Part shown: positions 1-13,379 of the stretch, piece by piece | Layout of the letters: every line of letters starts with the position of its first letter | Numbering within the stretch: position 1 is the stretch's first letter | Assembly: GCF_029227915.1 (NCBI RefSeq) | Contig: NC_079888.1 | Location: 2,615,001 to 2,679,000 of the forward strand | Source of the DNA: Hydractinia symbiolongicarpus | Lineage: Eukaryota > Cnidaria > Hydrozoa > Anthoathecata > Hydractiniidae | Direction: 5' to 3' | DNA length: 64,000 bases | The notes under the pieces: model-generated | The model's database searches: none | Told to the model about the DNA's origin: nothing | What the model saw: the letters and a program-made list of their open reading frames with translations, nothing else | Translations under genes and position numbers: made by a program

Positions 1-666
1 GTTTATCGTCTTGATCACCCATGTACTAAATATAAGTCTATTATTAGCTACCTTTTAGCCTAAGCCTTTTCGGTCAAAATTTTCGTCGTCCCCCAAACAA
101 TTTGATTAATTTCAAATGTTTGTTATCGATCAACAAAATGCTAAAAGTTTGCGGACATATCAAGATTGCTAGTAACCCATCTTTTTACCGCTCTAAATGA
201 CCCAAAAACGTTATAACAAATGCACCAAATTTGCAGAAATGGATTTTAACAAGCTATTCTGTTAACGTCAGCCATAGGATAATTTTTTTATGGTGCTTAC
301 ATAAAATGGATTTTTTATAAATTCCAAAGTGTGACCACTTTGGAATTATCCGTCGGCCCATCAAATTATTTGGCGTCGGGTCTAATTTTCGTCCGCCTTA
401 TCTTTTGTCACATAGGGCTAGCAAGTTTGTGCAAATGATGCTATTATGTTAATCTTTATGTAAAAGAGAGTGACTTCTTTTCACATATTCAAGGTGGACA
501 CGCCTGTTTTTCATACTTTATTGGAAGCTGTAACTGAGCCTACAGGTCGTATCTTGGTGAATAATACTATACTAATACTAGTTATTAAAACCATTTTTGA
601 TTGTTTTCATGTCATTGAAACAATACACAGGATCAAAACTGAAAACACAAAACAAGAAATATCAAC

Positions 667-3600
667 CTTAAATAGCTGCGGGTGACGTATATACAATCGC
701 CCTCGAGCTGATGCATAACCAAGTATTCTAAACATAAAAACATGATGCTCAAATGATTTGTCACGTATTGCCTTCACTAGCATCGCCTTATGTTCCTATA
801 CACATTAATCTCTTCACATTAATCTCGATGAAAATCAAAAGTTACATGATGACCACAGAAGATAAAATGTAAATTCCAGAACATTTCAGAACAAAATTGT
901 TTGTTATTTAGGACAATTGCCAACCAAAAAAATTAAAAGCTTAATAAAACCTTTGGGAATACAAGCAATTCTTTGAGATGCATTAAATGCAACCTAGAAA
1001 TATTTGTGTGACCACTAGAAGCCAAATATATTGCAGCATTTTACAAACCTCGTTTTTAATTAACCCTTTCACTCTTGTGACCCGCAGAGCGGCTTCTGTG
1101 GGTCCCTGATGTGCAGACCTTAAAGTTTGCCCAAATATTTCTTAGGAGGGTAATTTATTTTCCCATTTGGAAGATGACATTTTGAAAAAAAATACACTGA
1201 AATAATCAGTGACATAAAATGAGCCACGTTTCAATAGATTTTGTTCCTAAAGTAACAACATCAAATTTTTAGTTCTGGGAATAATTATTAATATGGTTTA
1301 TTCTTAAAAATGATGTTACAGTGAGTGAAGTGTAGAACTCGACTAACTTTAACTAAACCTAGATCTAAATTTTACATATGATTAACTAATGTGTTTTCAC
1401 TTTAAAACCCAATAAAATATTTTTTCAGGCATTAAATTTTGTGGACGGAGCACTTTATTTGTATTTTGAAAGATATTTCATTGCAAAATATAAATAAATA
1501 TAATTTATGGCCATCCACTGCATTGTAGGTCGAAAGCAATTGTCACAAAGCCTTGTGGCAATGAAAATCGAGACATGTCGTTAAAACAGTCGGCACAAAG
1601 CAATGTCGTAATAAAAATCAACAAGGGGAATAACGGGAGCAAAGTGCCAAGAAACATAGCCATCTCATAAGGATAACTAGCTATAACAGGTACATACTTG
1701 TTAGCTTTTACACCCATGATCAGTTCAGTTTCTTCTGTAATTCTCTCGTCATCCCACTATAATGGTAAACGGAGATTGAGTCCAGAAAGACAAAAAAGAA
1801 GTTTGGCTAAACACAAAAAAATTACAGCTATCTGTTATCTAACACAGTGTCGTCAATAGTTTTCCATGTTCACGAATGTTGTTTAGCCCACAAAGATTCA
1901 CGGAAATTCGCCCATCGCTACTCGCAGCTACTATTTTGGCTTTTGAAATTTTCGCAACTTATTTTTTAGATTATTTTCTCTATTTGCGAGAATAAATTTT
2001 TGAGAATCAAGTGTTTACATCATCTTTTGTAGGAATAAATTTTAGCGAATGAGAAAAGGAAAAAAAAGACTAACAAAAGAATAGAAAGTAGAAACTAGTA
2101 GAAAGTAAAACAGAAGTAAAATGTACAGATGTTAGAAATCTGTTGAAAAATAAAAACTGCCAATCGAGTTTTCTTTTAAATTCGCATTCCTTTCCTATCA
2201 TTACAACTTTACGCCGATAATATTAAAATTTCGCGAATTTGAAAATTTTAAGAGTGAATATTCATTTTTACGAAAGACTGTCTTTGGTATATATCAGGGG
2301 ATAAATTTTTGGCGAATTCAAAAAAATTTCTTGCTTAAAAAAATTATTACATGTGGATATACCACAATTTTTTAAACATTAATTGTGAAATGTCAGTGTA
2401 CACATTTTAATTATCATTAAAACACCATGGTAAACATTCCAGGACCTTTTATCATTTCTTCCAGGACTTTTACACGCTAATTTCCTGGATACTTTAAGAA
2501 ATTCCAGGACTTTCTAGATTCTTTTTCCAGGACTGCTACACACTAAATTCTAGGGCATTTTAACAAATTCCAGATTTTAGAGGTAACCCGAGTATACGAA
2601 AAAAAATATATGTTCCAATCACATACGATTAGAAAAGGGACAATTTAGACAAAATGAAATGTACGTTTGTATATCTGATAAGACACCACAATCACTTTCT
2701 GTACTGACAAAAAAATAGTTAGACCATTTTTAAATCACAGCGGCATGCCTAGGTCAGAAAGAGAGCATCCAAAATTTGCTAGTAATATTCTATAAACGCG
2801 GCGTCATAGCAAAATAATCCATGTCAGGGACAACAAAGGTTGAAAAACTTAGAAAAAATGATGATGCAACAATAATTACCATGTTTCGGGATTATTATTT
2901 AACCAAATAACTCAAGGTCCGCTGTGAACATTGACAAATATACTTTTACAAGTTCAAAATGTGTAACTCTAATATTGGAACAACCAGAATGCAATTACTT
3001 TGTGGTGGTGAAATTAACCGTCCTGTTTCATTATGTTTTGTTCATGCTGAAAGACTGTAATACCATAGTTGTATGGTAAAAACAACATTAGTTGCATAAA
3101 ACACAAAGTAGGAAAAGATACACTAGGATTTTTCGTAACATAATTTTGTCATCGGAAAACAACAACAACAGGACATGAGCATTCTTGAAAAAATAGTAAC
3201 TTACAGGTGGATAATCAAAATTATCTTTGTCTTTTTGTTCACTAGAAAATAAGACATTTTAACTTTGCTAATATATAAATTTTTTGAAAGGATGTACAGG
3301 GTGAAATTTTCCATTAAATGTAGGTGAGATTTGCACTGCATAAACTAGATAAAGACACTTTTTATTTTATGGTTTATTTTATGAAAAACTAATTTGTTAT
3401 AGCGAGTCATATTTCTTTTGTAAGATTTTTAATTTGGTTGGTGAGCATTAAAAAAATAATCCTGTTTAAAAATATTTAGTCAAGGTTAAGATGTTGGACA
3501 ATAGTGGCCTAATTTTTTCGGGCGTAAAAAAAAACAATTACGTCCATTGTAAATTTTTTCTCAACGAATTATGTGAAAATACAAACACAAAAATAAAGTT

Positions 3601-6600
3601 GGTAATTAATAGAATGAAAAAATAAAAATTGAAAATACATAGTGGCAAAATTTTCTGCAGATGACATTTATTTTGTCGGATGAATAATTTTGCCCCGAGA
3701 AAATCAAGCCCAACATATTTTTTGTTTGATAGTGGACTTACGTTTTTTCTTCTTTCTTTACTTTCTTCTGAAATAAAAAGAAACAAAATTTGCAGGTAAA
3801 TTATACATATAAATGAATTTGGAAAAAAACTTTGGTATTGCTTCATGACTTCACAATATTTTATGTTAACAAATTGTTATTGTATTGAAAACTTTCTTAC
3901 AAGTAATTAAAGGTCAAGTGGTGATGGCATCAAAGTAACATCCTTTTAATCCAAAGAATCTAGAATTTAGTACCCCTCTTAAGGAGTCATACACAAACCA
4001 TACCCCCTTTCTGGGGTATGAGTCCTTACAAAAATAAAATACAAATACAAAATGGACTAATGATCAGCAAATATTTTTTGTTTTTGTTTTATTATTTTAC
4101 ACATGAGCTGCTTGTTTAAAGTTTAGACAGACAAAACTACTAAATTTTTACCATGAGATTAAAGCTGCTGACTTATTTTGACTTATTGGCATTATGCTAA
4201 TACATTAAAGTCATTGTCACCCTATTCTACAGATGATTGGACTAGGTACTAGGTACAATGTTTTAGTTTTAGTCAATTTTTTTAAATTATGCATGTACTA
4301 TTGCTAAGAGCTAAAAACGCTGATTGTATACATTACTTCACTGTTACCTTTTTGATAATAACATGACGAGCAGGTGTCCAAATCTTTTCGTCTTTTTTAT
4401 CGGGAGAACGATTAGGGTCTTTGCCCTCACTTTGCAGCTGGAAGAGATTTTTTGCCTAAACACATGAAACAACAGATAAAGCAAATACAAACATTATAAA
4501 TTCAGGCTATATATATATAAATCACAAACTTTTTCATAACATAATGAAAAAATAATAATCTTTGTGGATAAGAACCAGTAAAATCTGGTCTGAGACTGAC
4601 TGCTCTTATTCTTTGAGTCTTTTTCAGACACATTATGTTCTTTTGATCTTAAAGCTTATTGCAAATAAAGCAACTAGAGCTCAAATGAAAGAATTTTGCA
4701 AGTTGTCTAGGAATTTTGGATTTTAAAAAAAACTTGGTTGTCGAGATATTAATCTTGAAAGTTTAGCTAATTATGCAAAAAATGTCACTATACTAAAAAC
4801 ATGTTCCTATAATTGAGCATATAGCAACTAAATTTTAAAATTTATGAAAAATGTTTAAAAATAAAATAATTAAATAATGCCTGACTGAATGCCCCAAAAA
4901 CATACAACACTTTACTCAGAGTTCTAGTGGAATTTAAATGTCCAAAAAACCTTAAAAACAAAACAAATTCCTACACAACTTTAAAAGCTCTGAAAACTAA
5001 TTTGTTTTTGCAGGAGGTTTTAATAAATAGTAAGAGACAAGCTAGATACAGATAGATAGATGTTTCTGATACAGTCAATTGTGCTCATAAATAACCACAC
5101 CAACATAACCATAGGATGTTCCTGTTGTGTCTTTATTTTTTGTCAAAATCTCATGTCTGTATAATTATAAAATGTGTTTATAAATAAAAGGCATAAAATA
5201 TAAAATGTATACAAGGATGTTTCATGCATGTTATAAGACAAGAGCCTGATTAAACTTTCTTGTTATAAAAGATACATAAAAACAGTTTGTGTTTGGTTGT
5301 AGTTGTTTCTCATACCTCTTCCAAACTTCTTCGTAAAATATGACTGATGTGATCCTCAGTAACTGGCTCTTTAGTGTTGTCACCAACGTTATAAGCAGCC
5401 ATACGAAACATCTAAACAAAAATGAACTCCACAAAATTCAATGTTTGTTTAGAACCCCAATATAATTTTGTAACAAAAAATGCATTTATAAACTTATTGT
5501 ATTTATTCAGATTGCTCGTCTAGTCTAAATTATTGTAACTTTGGGTAAGTGATTTATTGCTTGGGTGTTATTTTCTTATTGATAGGCTTGGTGAACTAAA
5601 AACACACAAGAATGTGCATAATAACCAGCCCCTCACTTTTGATGACATAGTAGACTTCGTCAAACATAATTAGAAATGTGAATATAAAATAAATATATTT
5701 TAGTGCTGTATCTTTATAAGAAAATATTATTATGAAAATATGAAAACCAAGCATGAATGTATTGCTTTGTTTTATTCTAGAATTATGTTGTAATTATGTT
5801 GTTATTTTAAGCTTCATAGTATATTTTGCTGGATAAGAAAAAAATCAAGCATACTTCTTGGTAGCTGTGTAATACTCTCTCAATTTCTACATTCAAACTT
5901 GGTTGTAACGCAGCTCGCACTTGTTCTAAAGCTTTAGTTGGACTACTATTATTGCCTCTATAAAGATAAGAAGTTTAGGTTAATAAAAAAGTTTTACCGG
6001 TTTGAAGTAACAACAAACGTGCCATATACAAACCTGGTGCGATTTAAAAATCCAGATGTATTTTTTAAAATGTGACGTCGTTTTGGGAAATTCCTGGCAG
6101 TCATGTTAAATGGATTAGGAGCCTAAATAAATTTTAATGGAGATAATAGTAAAAAAATCATATTATACCTTACATAAAATTAATGTGGTTTGACAATGCA
6201 AATGGATAGAGTTCTGAGGAATGTTTGTTGCATTGGTAAAACATGTTATGTTCATTTGGAAAAGTAGGGAAAAATTTATTACCATATTGTAAATTATACG
6301 ATTAACTAAATACACAATCCTTTTTAACATTTGTAACAAATGAAAAACCTTTTTACATTCATCGGTGTGTTGATTTTTTGGTTACACCATTTGCCTAAAT
6401 AAAGTCTTTGTTAGGCACAACCATGGTTGATGTGGAGGGAAAATTTTTTAAGATTTAAAATCTCTAGGTTATATATGTATACATGTATATCTTGTAGCAA
6501 TAATTCCTCTGCTCACCTCTCTCAACAAGTTTGGTAAAGTTTCTTTCTCGAATGGACGAGTTTATGCCAACATTATATATCACACAATCGCATACCAGTT

Positions 6601-6978
6601 AACATAAATGGAATTAATAATACTTACCAGTTTCACAGGCTCGATACCAGACACTGATTCCCTAGGAGTATAACAGTTAATATAAGAATAATTCATCCTG
6701 TGTACTCAACTAAAAAAACACATGGGCATTGCCACTTTTTATAGAGTTAAATTTGAGGAGATTTGAGGACTTCTAATGAGAAAATTTAAACTTCTTTGTG
6801 AATAGAAATAAAAAAAACAGAAAACAAACCTTTTCCTTTTTGTTATTTTATGAGCAAGGGGGTTATCAGAAAATGGTCGCTGATAAGCCATACTTGGATG
6901 TAAACCTTCAGTTGGCTTCCTACTGTGTAAACCTGGAAGCATGTTTTGCACCTGTGGATGGTCTGAAGTTTTGGACAT
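667..6978 (-). CDS. DNTTIP1: DNTTIP1 homologue (deoxynucleotidyltransferase terminal-interacting protein 1), 3' part outside window
   Basis: Ten minus-strand exons join in frame: 6978-6830 (ATG at 6978), 6661-6628, 6122-6034, 5957-5855, 5411-5316, 4455-4348, a 26-nt microexon 3767-3742, 3241-3205, 1756-1698 and 727-667. All are bounded by AG/GT and give 254 codons so far. The N-terminal half carries the DNTTIP1 dimerisation region (ALQPSLN, AAYNVGDN, LEEAKNLF). The last two exons carry the C-terminal nucleosome/DNA-binding region (GVKANKILG, ARGRLYIRHPQLFK). In vertebrates DNTTIP1 is the structural subunit of the MiDAC histone deacetylase complex with HDAC1/2 and MIDEAS. The ATG lies seven bases after a good acceptor (gtttag), so an upstream 5' UTR exon is likely. 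No further exon was recognised between 1 and 666, so the 3' end probably lies beyond the window edge. Identification rests on remembered similarity to the human protein and on consistent intron phases. Confidence 0.9.
2440..2580. repeat. Imperfect tandem repeat with CCAGGACTTT motif, in DNTTIP1 intron
   Basis: The motif ttccaggact(t) recurs at about 2439, 2460, 2502 and 2527, with related tcctggat and ttctagggc between. Two longer units of about 65 bp each end in acacgctaatttcctgg or acacactaaattctaggg. It lies in the intron between the 3241-3205 and 1756-1698 exons and has no coding potential. The family is not recognised. Confidence 0.45.
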
Positions 6979-9608
6979 TTTTTCTAAACATAGTACAAAA
7001 GTTAAACAGACATGATAAAATGTAAATTGTTTTCTTCTTAAGAAAATATTTTATAAACAAAACTGGAAAGACGTAAGTTTAAAAAAATATTTATATTAAT
7101 TCCTGCTCATGTACAAGAAACTTTGACTTTCTCTTAACTCCTAAGGGAATTACAAAATTAAATTTTTGCAACGTCTTATGGGGTTAGCATTTTAAAGAGC
7201 AACATGTGTGTCAATGAGTGAATCTCACCTATTTGTGTAAATTAAGAAAAGCGTGAAAGTCTTTGGAAGAAGGCCAGAAATTTTAGACAAAATTTTAGGT
7301 AAAAAGTCATCTGAACTCTCCCTTTATGCCACCATTTCTATCCTATCTATAGCTTATCAACTTATCCTTATTCTGAAAAAGAGATGAAGAGAATAATTTA
7401 TTTATAATTTATTTTATGTTGCAACAATTTCTCTTCATTTTAAATAAAATATTTGCCATTTTATAACTTTATTTTTAAATACTTAATGTCTTACTGATAA
7501 ATTTTTTTTTTAAATTTTTTTGTTCTCTTCCTATATGTTTTGTTGATGTTGCTACATTAATTTTCCTTATATCCGCACACCATTGAACAATAAATTCTGG
7601 AGATTACATCAAGCTAATAAAGTTTAACTTAATTGTTTTGTAAGTAACTAAAAGTAAAACATGTGCCAGACAGTGGCCTTGTTTGCATCTCAATGAATGA
7701 TTTGATTCATAATTTCATTCATTACTGTATAAACAACTTCAAAATTAAACAAGAAGCCCTGGGTTTTCAACAAGATTCACAACGGAGGCAATAAAAAACG
7801 AGAAACATTTACACAGAATGGTTTAGCATAAAGGTTAAATAAAAGATATATATAAAGATATTCAAAAGCAAGTGTTAAACTGAGACTAAGCATTGACTGA
7901 TATAAAAAGCAAAATTCTGACAAGTTTTAAAGAATTTAACACAATAAAGGCTGTGTCAAAAAATAAAATCTTGTCCAAAAACAAAATATAATTCATCAGA
8001 AAATAAAAATTATAAAGGTACGATGAAAGCTCAGGGAAATGCTCAGGTTTGAATATCAAAGAATTTTCCCTTTGCAGGGCATCCAGGAATTAAAATTTTC
8101 AATCCTTCTTATTTCTTTCTTTGCAGAAATTAGATGAATGATATAAATGTATTATTGTATTCAAAAGGTGTGACCAGAACATGGATGGATTTTTAATGGA
8201 GCTAAACTGCAAGTTTTGTTTAGGTTAGCCATTGACATTGTTTTCATGTCATCAGCTTGTCTACAAATAGTCGATATAAAATACCGATTTGATTTATCAT
8301 CATGATGCAATAAAATGCGGACATCACCGAAATATCAACTTATATAGCTAGCTAGACGGCTTTTATCATGACGTGTGTTGTTTATATTCCCTGCAGACCT
8401 CTTATGTGTATCGAGAGGCAAAATAATGCAGTAAGCCATGGACCATTTCATTCCAAACTTTATTTTTCGGTAAACACATCTTTTAATCTTGAAATTAGAA
8501 TATAGCTAGCTTGTATGTAGTTTAGATTTAGATCATCAATGAAAAACAGTGAAAAGATTTTAGTAGCCACAGTATAAAAGTTTTTAACCATAATGTGACT
8601 TTCTCTACTTTAGGTCTTTTGTTTTGACTGTTGATTTTTCTGGGTTTTTTCAACGCATGCACAAGAGAATCCCATAAAAATATAAACATTGAAAACCCTA
8701 TCATTGCTAAGGAGACCAATGCAATTAAACCCCTTACACCTTAGCATGCAACACAACACAGCAAAACTGCCTCAGGTTTTCCTGGCATTTTTTTAGGCTA
8801 AATTCATGTCAGGGTTTTTGTCCAGAAGGGTGATATTCTAGAAATAGAAAAATTCCTGAATAACATCAATAGCTAACTCTTCTAGTAGAAGAGGCAAAAA
8901 AGAGAATAATTGCACGCATGTCGATTGCATTAACTTCTAAGGCACGAAATGGTCCAGTTTAACAATCAAACGAAGCATACACTGTACACCACGGTATGCA
9001 AACAAAATAGAAATCAAATCGCAAGTTCACAAAGCTTCCAACGCCATCATTTCTTTGCTTCGCTTTGTTTACCTATTCCGTCTTGCTTTCTTGTACAACC
9101 TAGTCACCAATTCTTTTCTCTCGGGTGGCCGCAACCTTGTTCCCAGGTTTTATTCTGTTTTGAATTTATACAAATTGCTTTTTAAAGTGGATCATGTTAT
9201 TAACAAAAATAATTAATACACAACAATTTTGTTGCAATATTCGAAGGCTCTACACAAGATCGATTACAAAAAAGGATTTTTGTAGGGTTCACGATCAGGA
9301 TGCACCACTACAACACTTGAACCCTGAGTATTTATCTATCACAAATTTATTGTGCCATGTTACAAGTTGTTTTTATAATAACCAACTTTATAAGAACGTT
9401 GAGACAGAGTTTTGTAGAAGTTGCACGAAAAGCCACACAGTGATAGTTTCACAATTTAAAATCAAGGTACTCTTTTTCTCTTTCTGTGCGCTGTCAAGAA
9501 GAAAAGAGTTGTCTAGTCCGGTCTGTAAACGGTTTGCGCTAAAGGGCATTCAGCTGTAGAAATATTTCATTAATTGCCGTAAGAATGATCAGAAGAACTG
9601 CTTAAACT
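6979..9608. other. Gene-poor interval upstream of DNTTIP1
   Basis: No coding exon was recognised here. The interval should hold the DNTTIP1 promoter and any 5' UTR exon. Sequence is AT-rich with many T runs (for example 7500-7522). A half-site resembling the palindromic MITE family below (aaccttgttcccagg) occurs near 9133. Open frames at 8949-9185 and 9194-9559 have no recognisable family and no splice context. Confidence 0.4.
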
Positions 9609-9833
9609 GGATTTGAACTACAACCCTCCACAAAATTAGTGAGACAAACAGCCCCCTCCCCCCCCCTATTTCAGTGTTGTGACCCCCAGTGTCTGCTCAA
9701 CTCCTCCTGTGTCTACAACATTGACAGGAGGGGGGGAGAGAAAAGGGAGAATTCGATACAAAGGGGTATTTTTGCACTGAAAACCTACTTGTCTCACATA
9801 ATTATGTGGAAGGTTGTAGGTTGGATTCCACTG
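9609..9833. mobile_element. Foldback MITE-like element with about 40-bp inverted arms
   Basis: The left arm (9609-9647, containing ctacaaccctccacaaaatt and gtgagacaa) matches, in reverse complement, the right arm (about 9792-9833, ttgtctcac and atgtggaaggttgtaggttg). Identity is roughly 80 percent by eye over 40 bp. Between them lies a C-run/G-run pair (cccccccccct near 9655 and ggaggggggg near 9727) that extends the foldback. There is no coding sequence. It is a non-autonomous DNA element by structure; superfamily not determined. Confidence 0.6.
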
Positions 9834-10249
9834 AAAAGCAAAACGGATTGAAACGAATCAGGAAAAATATTATGATTAGATCTCTGCTAACAGTTGTTTT
9901 CTTCTTATAATTCTTTTCGTTCCTATATGTGCATAAAAATTTTAAATGATTTCAACCTACAGTTTGGATCAGAGCGGAAGATTTTATCAACCAATCAGAT
10001 TTTATCCGTTTCAATTTGGTTTTGAGTGGAAATCCACTTTGAGCAGTGAAAGTGTCGCGCACGGTACGGAAATGTCAGGTGTAAGTATCGTCAGATTACC
10101 CAGCTACCCAGCTATCACATCATATGGTAGATAAAATTAATTTATAGGATAGCTATTGCAAATCTTAGTATAAACAACCAGGTGAGGTAGCTGGAATGTT
10201 ATAAAGTAAATCTGTTAATATGTTTTACGGTCAGGTGTAGTCAGATGTA

Positions 10250-13200
10250 TTGATACATCGCGACAAGATGGCGGAACGTGCGGTCACTGCCTTGTGGCTG
10301 ACAGTTTTTATTTTCATAGTTTGGCTTACGGTTTTCCGAGTGAGTAAAAAGAATTTTTGTACAAACGATGGTGTTAGTATTACGATGAATGCAGAGGATG
10401 AGCAGGAGAACTTTGCTTTATCATCTTTATTTACACAGAAGAAAAATTATTCGAAATTCAAACCGAGATCGTTGTTACACATTTTGTTGATCATATGTGG
10501 AGATGTGGGTACATGCCCTGGTCCTAATCCATGTATGGAGAATTTGACAAACAAAAAAGGAATACGCATATTTCATAAAAATATCAGAGGTTTATTACAT
10601 AGTTTTGAAAAATCCAATCGTTTTTTGGTTTGTATAAAAACGTATATTTATTAACACTATCCGAAACACATATTAATTTTCATAGTTTTAACGATGACGA
10701 TAGTTTGTATCAAATCCTGGGGTACAAGTTCATTAAAAAGAACAGAACAAATGGTACCCACGGTGGTGTTGCCATGTATATATCAGATAAAAATCAGTTG
10801 GAAACGAAGAAAAGATCTTGGAAGAGATGAAGTTGAAGGTATCATTATAGAAATATTCCAGAAAAAGTCAAAAAGTTGGGTCAAATTATCTTCACGCACA
10901 TTTTAACAACATCTTCGATGATATGTTAACTCTCATTAACAATACAAATTTTAAGACAATAATCCTCGGGGACTTCAATGTTAACTACGGAAATAAAAAT
11001 GTATGCAGAGAATCAAAAGACTTTATTATTTTGCTCAGTTTTGTTCAATTGATAACTAAACCAACTCGAGTGACAGAAGATACGAGTACTATAATTGACA
11101 TTATTTTAACTAACAACAAAAGTTTAATATCTACGGTTGATGTAACACCATTAGATTTCAGCGATCATGACATGATAGGATGCGTGCGTAAAATGAATCA
11201 CGTTAAATAGCAATTCAAAACTATTACATGTCGTTATTATTCAAAATACAACAAATCGCATATGTGCCGTGATCTTAAATCGGAAGAATGGAATGCACTT
11301 TATGATATGACTGATGCAAATCGTGCATGGACATTTTTTAAAGATATTAAATCAACGGTATATAATAAGCATGCTCCCAAGATAACCAAACGAGTAAAGG
11401 GAAGACATTGTCCATGGCTTACACAGGAAGTAAAAGGGCAGATTAATCATAAAGATCGCGAAGATCTAAAAATAAAAACGACTGGACTTCATTTAAAATT
11501 GCCAGAAACCACTGCAACAATTTAGTTCGAAAAGCAAAAAGAACTTACCATCAAGATTTATTGTACGACAATCGAAACAGTCCTCGAAAATTTTGGAAAG
11601 CTTTAAAATCAGTTTTTCCGTCCAACAATAAAACACCTGAATCGTTAGTAAAACCTGTTGAACCTGTTTTGTAATTTCTTTAGTACTGTTGCTCGGGATT
11701 TGAAGAATCGTTTTATACCACTCGTCAATTTCGCTTGGAAACGTCAACAACAGAATCGCTTTAGAACTGAGAAAGTCTTTGAGTTTTCATATGTCAGCAA
11801 AGTGTACATCCAAAAAGAACTGAAATCGTTAAAGCGTAACAAAGCAACTGGGTATGATGATTTACCTCCTAACTTGATAAAGGAATACTGCCTGTGCTGT
11901 CCGAAATTATGGAAAAAGCTGTCCACAATCAATTGAGTGAATATTTAGATTCCAACAATTTACTGTCAGAGAAGCAATTTGGCTACCGTAAAAAAGAGAT
12001 CGACCGTTAGATGATATAAGAAAAGCTGCAGACAAAGGAAAAATTACTGGCATGATATTCATTGACTTAAATTGATTTCATTGACGAAAGCTTTCGATGC
12101 CCTTGGGCACGCAACCTTTCTAGAAAAGTTAAAACAATATGGGGTAAGCAATGTCACACTTCAGTGGTTTGAGAGCTATTTGTTTGACAAAAAACAAATT
12201 GTTGGTTTTGACGATGTGTTATCAGATCCTTATCCGGTTTTCTGTGGGGTGCCACAAGGTTCTATCCTTGGACCTCTACTGTTTTTAATTTTCTTTAACG
12301 ATTTTGCGGACATTCTGAAAACAGCTGACGTTGTGGAATTCGCTGATGATACTGTTATCTACGTTTCTTCAAACAAAATTTCTCAGATAGAAGAATAGTT
12401 AAATAATGATTTAAAGAACATCAGCTCATACTTTCGAGAAAACGAACTTGTGATTAATTTAAAACCTGGAAAGACTGAGTGCGTGCTATTTGGGACAGCA
12501 AAAAGATTATCAATGTCAAAGGCTGACTTTGCATTGGTTTTTGACGGAGTAACAATCAATGTGACTACATCTTATAAATATCTTGGTCAACACAATCACA
12601 AAAATTGCGATCGTTGGATAGACGAGCAATAACGATAACAAAAGATGCGAGTATCAACACATCAGACATGATTAAAAAACATGCTGTTAAGTTGGTAAAA
12701 AAATGTTTGGATGGTGATTGTTGCTCGAATTTTGATAATTATTTTACTTTAAACTCCCATAATTTATCAACTAGAAATCAAAATGTTCTTTTAAAAATTA
12801 CTAAAATGAAACTTGAGTTTGCTCGGTCGGGTTTCTTCTTTCAAAGAGCTAGGCTTTTCAACTCCTTGCCCAAGGAGATCTGGCAGAGTGGACATGAATT
12901 TAGTAAAAATTTACTAAATTTTGAGTATAGATAATTTCTTCTCGTAATATACCTTTTAGATTGTTTATGGCGACTTGTTCTGAGTTACACTTGTCGAGAT
13001 AGTTCGCCGAATTTTTAGTTTTTGGTTATATTGATTTATTTGTGTGATTGTGTGATGTGTAAACTAGTTTTTATTTCTTTTCGATGGCAACTACTTCTTT
13101 CCTGCCACTGTTTCTTTTGGTCGTTGAACGTTTAGGCTAATTTTTGCGTTTCCCATGAGTTTTTGAGATTTTTTTTTTTTCAGTTTAATACTTTTCTTTG

Positions 13201-13323
13201 CATTTTAAATATATATTACTAACTAGATTTAACGTATGCATAAACAGGACGTATATTTATAACAGTATTTTTTACTGACATACTCATCCTGCATATAAAT
13301 TCGGAAATAATAATAATAATAAT
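10250..13323 (+). pseudogene. Decayed non-LTR retrotransposon (CR1/L2-like), 2A-like N-terminus, APE endonuclease and reverse transcriptase
   Basis: One element is readable across several shifted frames. From 10268: a hydrophobic N-terminus (MAERAVTALWLTVFIFIVW), then a 2A-like motif GDVGTCPGPNP near 10500. The endonuclease follows with NIRG (about 10580), LLTLSETHI (10650), IILGDFNVNY (10965) and SDHDMIG (11160). The reverse transcriptase has KRNKATGYDD (11835), a KAFDALGH region (12090), GVPQGSILGPLL (12250) and EFADDTVIYV (12340), and ends in ARLFNSLPKEIW near 12880, with a stop just after 12930. A (taa)n tail at 13307-13323 looks like a CR1/L2 3' end. Several frameshifts and stops (10654, 11208, 11523, 11932, 12396, 12632) make it inactive. 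Clade assignment is inference. Confidence 0.88.
10264..10275 (+). promoter_or_regulatory. TISU/YY1-like CAAGATGGCGGA at LINE start codon
   Basis: CAAGATGGCGGA contains the likely first ATG of the LINE at 10268. It matches the TISU/YY1 consensus SAASATGGCGGC at all but the last base. The same core recurs at the start codon of ATP5F1C (33979). In human L1 a YY1 site near the 5' end fixes transcription start, so a similar role here is plausible but inferred. Confidence 0.5.
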
Positions 13324-13379
13324 TGGAGCTTCAGATTTACGGGAGTTATCAGCTGATATCAGCTATTTTAGAGTTGGCA

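Noticed and set aside
470-685. Plus-strand frame with ATEPTGRIL-like sequence near a DNTTIP1 exon
   Set aside because: Wrong strand for the gene, and the similarity to the DNTTIP1 ATGGK region is chance; it partly overlaps the real minus-strand exon.
3538-3846. 102-codon minus-strand open frame
   Set aside because: Only the 26 nt at 3742-3767 are exonic (DNTTIP1 microexon, in another phase); the rest is intron.
9194-9559. 121-codon open frame
   Set aside because: No recognisable domain, splice signals or Kozak support; adjacent to repeat material.
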